This document shows positions 60,141 through 64,000 of a stretch of DNA of 64,000 nt, one piece after another. Position 1 is the stretch's first letter. Every line of letters begins with the position of its first letter. The position numbers and the translations under genes were made by a program. Source of the stretch: Candidatus Zhuqueibacterota bacterium. GTDB lineage: Bacteria > Zhuqueibacterota > Zhuqueibacteria > Zhuqueibacterales > Zhuqueibacteraceae. The stretch lies in assembly GCA_022616415.1 (NCBI GenBank), contig JAKEEU010000250.1, positions 29,503 through 93,502 on the forward strand. Direction: 5' to 3'. The notes under the pieces are model-generated. The model had not been told where the DNA came from. It worked only from the letters and a program-made list of their open reading frames with translations, and made no database searches.

Positions 60141-61130
60141 ATGAGCGATAACCGCCCCGACGGCGCGGCGCCACAAGGCTCACTGCTCACCACCAAGCTT
60201 TTCATCCCGCCGGCTCGCGCCGATCTCGTTCTGCGCCCACGCTTGACCGACCGGCTCAACGAGGGCGTGAAGCGCAAGCTCACGCTCATCTCTGCCCCCG
60301 CCGGATTCGGCAAGACCACCTTGTTGGGCGAATGGATTCCGTGCAGCGAGCGCTGCGTCACCTGGGTCTCGTTGGATAAAAACGACAACGATCCCATCCG
60401 CTTTTGGCATTATGTCATCGCCGCGCTGCAAATGCTGCAGAGCAACTTGGGCAAGAACACCCAAGCTTTGCTTGATTCCCCTGCGCCACCTTCCTTTGAA
60501 ACGAGCCTCACAAGTTTGGTGAATGAGATCACCACTTTCCCCGACGCCTTTGTGCTCGTGCTCGACGATTATCACGTCATCGCCGCCCAACCGATTCATG
60601 ACGGCCTCGCCTTTTTGCTCGAGCATCTGCCGCGCAACATGCACGTGATCATCACCGGTCGCTCTGATCCGGCGCTGCCACTTTCACGCTGGCGCGCCCG
60701 GCGCGAGATGACGGAATTGCGCGCTCACGATTTACGTTTTACGCTCGCCGAATCCACGGCTTTTCCCAATGAGGTCATGAAAATCGGCCTCATCGAAGAG
60801 GATGTTGCGGCGTTGGATAGCCGCACCGAGGGATGGATTGCCGGTCTGCAGTTAGCCGCGCTTTCCGTGCATGGCCGCGATGATATTTCCGCTTTCATCC
60901 AAGCCTTCACCGGCGACGACCGTTACATTTTGGACTACCTGGTTGAAGAAGTATTTCAACGCCAACCCGAAACCATTCAAATTTTCTGCAAAAAGCGGAG
61001 CGCGCCTGGCAAGACGAAGGGAACCGGCACAAGCTCTCCACCGTGTGGACGGCGCGCGCCTTCATTGCTTTTGGTCAAGGCAATGCAGCCAATGCATTGG
61101 AATGCGGCCAAAAGGCTGTGGGACTCATGA
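60141..61130 (+). pseudogene. MalT-like LuxR regulator 2, N-terminal part, frameshifted at a deletion
   Basis: Starts MSDNRPDGAAPQGSLLTTKL and is a close paralogue of gene 1 through the NTPase: SAPAGFGKTTLLGEW, FVLVLDDYHVIAAQ, MHVIITGRSDPALPLSRWRA, IAGLQLAALSVHGRDDISAF. After QRQPETIQIF (about 60990) the homology breaks: the winged-helix part and first TPR-like helices, about 185 residues compared with gene 1, are missing, and the next coding segment is in another frame. The residues after about 283 of this frame (CKKRSAPGKTKGTG..) are therefore not native. Confidence 0.8.
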
Positions 61131-62557
61131 ACGCCGACAATCCCATGGAGCGGGCCGTGAGCAAGTTTGCCCTGGCCAGCGCCTATTATTTGTCAGGGCG
61201 ACTAACCGAAGCGGAACCGGCTTTTAAGGAGACCGTCTCCGCCAGCGCCAAAGCCGGTCATCTCGTGGTGCATATCGGCTCCACGGCTTTTGTGGGACAC
61301 ACGCAAGCAGCGCTGGGCAGGTTACGTGAGGCTGCTGAAACGCTGCGGGGCGTGATGGGTTTTGAGATTCATCAGTTTCCCGTACAATTAAGCTACGTGC
61401 ACAGCTTGATGTGCGATCTGCAACGAGAATGGAACCATCTCGATGCTGCCGAGAATCACTTGGGGATCTGTCTTCGCATCGTCAGGGAACGTGGACAAGA
61501 GGCGGGCTGGTTGCTCGCTTCAGAATGGCTGAAGTGTCTCGTTCTAATGTTGTTGACCCGCGGTGATCAACAACAGGCTCGGCAACTCACCGAGCAGGGA
61601 CTGAAAATCACTCAAAAATCCGGCAATGCCGTTTCGAGCCAACAAGCCAAATCTTTGCGGGCGCGGCTGTGTTTGCAGCAGGAAGATTTGCCCGCGGCGA
61701 CGCGTTGGGCGGAAGAGAGCAAGCTTGGTGTGAATAATGCGCTTGCGTTTGGCCGTGAGATCGAACACCTCACTTTTGCGCGGTTGCTCCTCGCACAAGG
61801 CAAGCCGGATGAAGCCATAAAATTATTGCATCGTCTTCAGGACGCAGCCGAAGTCGCAGGCCGGATGCGGAGTGTAGTTGAGATTTTGATGCTCCAGGCG
61901 CTGGCGTACCGGATGCAAGGGGAAATCAAACCAGCCGTTCATATCTTAGAGCGGGCACTCAAACTCGCTGAGCCGGAAGGCTACATCCGCACCTTCGCGG
62001 ACGAGGGCGCGCCGATGGTGGAATTGCTGCAGCAATTTATCCGAGAGCGACAAAAAGAAAGTCTGCCGGAGTCGAGCCGTGTTTTGCAGAATTATGTGAT
62101 GAAGTTGCTCGCTTCATTTCCACCGGAGCTGGTGCCGGCGGCGATTCAAACCCACAAAACCTCAGCATCATTGCCGACTTCGTATCTGGTCGATCCGCTG
62201 AGTGAGCGTGAATTGGAAGTCCTGAAACTCATTGCCAACGGCTTATCCAACCCAGAAATCGGCAGAAAACTTTTTCTGGCGACCAGCACGGTGAAACGGC
62301 ACATCAACAACATCTACGCCAAGCTGGATGTCCACAGTCCCGCTTTGCGGGATGGCGAAGGGGAAGGAGTTGAAGGTGTTGGCGGATTGATTTTTGATTT
62401 GAAGCACAATTTGCATTCTTCATATTTTTTGATATATTTGAATAGGAGCAGCCATAAAGAAATCAAAAATATGAAATGCAAAAAGGCCAATACACGAAAC
62501 AAGGCACAGTGGCGCTCCGTCTTATTCAGTCATTTCAATTATAGGTTTACGCTATGA
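61043..62557 (+). pseudogene. MalT-like LuxR regulator 2, C-terminal part
   Basis: The native frame resumes near 60986 (LQKAERAWQDEGNRHKLSTV) and continues as TPR-like helices, then LVDPLSERELEVLKLIANGL and SNPEIGRKLFLATSTVKRHI with AKLDVHS. GTG 61043 is the first usable start. After KLDVHS (about 62335) a one-base gain within TCCCGCTTTGCGGGA shifts the frame; in the other frame the normal ending MAKGKELKVLAD is still readable to 62390, so the final about 65 residues here are foreign. The helix-turn-helix itself is complete and might still bind DNA. Confidence 0.75.
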
Positions 62558-62817
62558 GCACATTATCAACCCGCCAACAGCATTATGAAGAGATTCGCAA
62601 GTTGCTCTCTTATCTCTCGGTGGAAGAGCAATTACGGCTTATTAGTGAAATCTCGATTAAGTTGCATAAAACAATTTCAGCACAGTCGCCCGAGAAGAAA
62701 ACACCCGTCGCTCAAGCCGGTTCTGTGAAAGGCAAATACGCCTACGTTCCGACCAGCAGCGACCGCTTTGCGCAACGCAAGCAGGAAGAAATCGACATCA
62801 TGAGTTCGATCCGGTAG
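62554..62817 (+). CDS. Small hypothetical protein, antitoxin-like
   Basis: An 87-aa soluble protein (MSTLSTRQQHYEEIRKLLSY..), with a helical N-terminus (LSVEEQLRLISEISIKLHKT) of the type seen in small antitoxins paired with PIN or RelE toxins, a Lys/Pro/Ala linker, and a polar tail (YVPTSSDRFAQRKQEEID). No toxin gene is found next to it; the following genes are on the other strand. Family not recognised. Confidence 0.55.
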   Translation: MSTLSTRQQHYEEIRKLLSYLSVEEQLRLISEISIKLHKTISAQSPEKKTPVAQAGSVKGKYAYVPTSSDRFAQRKQEEIDIMSSIR

Positions 62818-62859
62818 CGGCAAGCGGTATTTGCTCCGTGAAGTTTATTCGATGATCGA

Positions 62860-63129
62860 TTATGCAAGGTTCCTGCCTGTATCGGTAGAAGTAAACGCCT
62901 CCGGCCAGCCGCCGTGCTCCTTGATAACCGCGTCAATCTCACCCATCAGACGGATTGTTTCGTGCAGGGCGACGACGATTTTAGCATAGTGCGTTTTGTC
63001 TTCGACACTCAATGTCCGCTCATGCCGCTGTCGCTCTTTCAGCCATTTTTGGCAAACTTGATAGCCGCCGATGTGGAATTCCCACACGTTTTCGGGAACG
63101 CCATTGAAACCTTTATCTTGTTGATTCAC
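62860..63129 (-). CDS. C-terminal fragment of an Eco57I/TaqI-like restriction-modification enzyme
   Basis: GTG 63129 overlaps the stop of the upstream fragment (GTGA). The 89-aa product carries the highly conserved C-terminal motif of these enzymes: GFNGVPENVWEFHIGGYQVC then QKWLKERQRH and HYAKIVVALHETIRLMGEID. In intact proteins this belongs to the same chain as the target-recognition domain, so this is the end of a broken or split gene. Confidence 0.65.
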   Translation of the reverse strand: MNQQDKGFNGVPENVWEFHIGGYQVCQKWLKERQRHERTLSVEDKTHYAKIVVALHETIRLMGEIDAVIKEHGGWPEAFTSTDTGRNLA

Positions 63130-63893
63130 GCATTAGCTAAACTTCTCGGGATAGCTTTTGAAGTCGAACATAAATATAGCGCGGCTATCCGCTCATCAAT
63201 CTCCTGCTCTAATTTCGCCACGCGTTTTGCACTAACGGGTGGCAACGGGCAGCCATGCTCCGCAAACTCGGCAAGAATGTCATCAACCAATTTTACGATT
63301 TCCATTTGTTGCTCCATAGGAATCGGTGGGATGGGCAGTGGCTTCCAATCGTCGGGATAGATATTAATTTTGCTTCTTCGTCGCTTGTTTACAAAATTTT
63401 TGGCAAATGTAGAATTCATAACCGCCAGCACATACTTAAGGTGAAACTGTTTTGAGATTTTCTCACGCTCTTCACGGTCACCTGTGGGGTTTTGTGAGTG
63501 ATACTTTGCTGTCTTATTGATGGAGTTGTTCACCACGCCTCTAAGGTAATGCCACGGGACGACAGATGAGGCCGAATGGTTATGTAATAATTTTCGATTA
63601 TCGTAAACAACCCGAAGTATTTCACCGCCGATGTCCATCGTAATGAGTTTTTCTGGGACCGCGTAAAGTTGCGAGAATGTCGGACGACGGAACATGGTAG
63701 GTGCGCGTCTGGTATCCCATTCTAAATACTGAATACGGCGTGGAACCCACTTCACAATATCTCTGCCTTGAATAAAGGGTCTAGGATGCAGTTTGTCTTT
63801 AACGGGAGATATAAGGTCTTCCGTTTTAAACGCTCTGTGATGATAACGCTCGTCAGCGTGAATCACCATGCCCTTACTCATGTAGCAAATCAT
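63126..63893 (-). CDS. Target-recognition fragment of an Eco57I/TaqI-like restriction-modification enzyme
   Basis: A 255-aa piece lacking the methylase and nuclease domains. It shows the TaqI-like specificity arrangement: GMVIHADERYHH, FIQGRDIVKWVPRRIQYLEW, TFSQLYAVPEKLITMDIGG, HLKYVLAVMNSTFAKNFV and the aromatic/Pro segment YPDDWKPLPIPPIPMEQQM, then a coiled end (VAKLEQEIDERIAALY). The frame remains open upstream through LVTLGMICYM to about 63906, where a probable mobile-element end begins. The nearest domain match is the C-terminal half of type IIG enzymes. It is not expected to be active alone. Confidence 0.7.
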   Translation of the reverse strand: MICYMSKGMVIHADERYHHRAFKTEDLISPVKDKLHPRPFIQGRDIVKWVPRRIQYLEWDTRRAPTMFRRPTFSQLYAVPEKLITMDIGGEILRVVYDNRKLLHNHSASSVVPWHYLRGVVNNSINKTAKYHSQNPTGDREEREKISKQFHLKYVLAVMNSTFAKNFVNKRRRSKINIYPDDWKPLPIPPIPMEQQMEIVKLVDDILAEFAEHGCPLPPVSAKRVAKLEQEIDERIAALYLCSTSKAIPRSLANA

Positions 63894-63905
63894 TCCTAGT
63901 GTAAC

Positions 63906-64000
63906 TAGTGTCTGTCCGGGAAATAAAAAATTACAAAAAACTTGACTTCGTATAATTTTTTATTATATTATTAAAATGAAAACACACAAAGCAAAAACAA
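63906..64000 (+). mobile_element. Probable insertion-sequence end with promoter, running off the window
   Basis: At the point where restriction-enzyme homology stops, the sequence becomes very AT-rich after CTAGTGTCTGTCCGGGAAAT, which looks like a terminal repeat with a CTAG target site. A promoter-like TTGACT (63940s) and TATATT follow, then an ATG at 63976. The matching far end and the transposase lie outside, so this is tentative. Confidence 0.4.
63976..64000 (+). CDS. Start of an unknown gene (possible transposase), cut by window edge
   Basis: ATG 63976 begins MKTHKAKT and leaves the window after eight codons. It follows a sigma-70-like TTGACT/TATATT promoter and lies about 65 bases inside the supposed element end, the usual place for a transposase start. 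Identity cannot be determined. Confidence 0.3.

Noticed and set aside
1..64000. tRNA and rRNA genes
   Set aside because: I scanned the gaps for cloverleaf-like sequences with TTCGA loops and CCA ends and saw none convincing; a tRNA search program could still find one.

Overview
The window looks like chromosomal DNA of an uncultured bacterium of the FCB superphylum, most likely the KSB1/Calditrichota neighbourhood. The main evidence is two very large secreted proteins that end in a type IX secretion (T9SS) sorting tail of the 'YPNPFNPTT' kind. Supporting signs are a GC-rich coding style, many outer-membrane or periplasmic proteins with signal peptides, and several families of intergenic palindromic repeats. 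The phylum is inferred from these traits; no 16S rRNA or ribosomal protein gene is present to confirm it.

Layout. 0-6 kb (mostly minus strand): an edge-truncated rhomboid protease, an outer-membrane barrel-like protein, a GT4 glycosyltransferase with a broken small gene just upstream, a tandem array of tiny membrane-protein genes, and a secreted amidohydrolase. 6-21 kb (plus): an M20 peptidase, a 3435-aa subtilisin-like mosaic protein and a 1049-aa sialidase-fold/cohesin protein, both with T9SS tails. 21.5-25 kb: a riboflavin block ribD-ribE-ribBA without ribH, its spacers filled with palindromic repeats. 25-34 kb: a truncated AlbA_2 protein, a DUF4258/YgiT toxin-antitoxin pair, an aminotransferase, PolX, a LiaF-like membrane protein, endonuclease III, a class III aminotransferase, a 66-aa membrane protein, an orphan N6-adenine methyltransferase and a MazF-type toxin-antitoxin pair.

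34-51 kb is an envelope, metal and redox accessory region. It holds an AraC regulator, two exported DJ-1/PfpI proteins (one with two heavy-metal-binding domains, one with TPRs), two PQQ-type beta-propellers (one carrying the same heavy-metal-binding module), a LytS/LytR two-component pair, an exported intradiol dioxygenase, a second exported amidohydrolase, a mono-heme cytochrome-like lipoprotein with a decayed copy nearby, a TPR protein, a DUF1684 lipoprotein and a two-domain rhodanese. Recurrent CPxCG-type metal modules, a heme motif and quinoprotein-like propellers suggest periplasmic redox or metal handling, but the substrate is unknown.

51.7-64 kb: an APC permease, an aldo/keto reductase-RidA fusion followed closely by a STAND-like NTPase, then two tandem MalT-type LuxR regulators that are both broken in different ways (a homopolymer frameshift; a large internal deletion plus a terminal frameshift). 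The window ends in the C-terminal remains of an Eco57I/TaqI-like restriction-modification enzyme, apparently cut by a mobile element whose end and first codons reach the right edge.

No rRNA, tRNA, CRISPR array or riboswitch was recognised by eye. The most unusual structures are the tandem decaying two-gene cassettes at 3.3-4.1 kb, the in-frame palindromic element inside the first MalT-like gene, and the heavy-metal-binding/DJ-1/PQQ-propeller group.
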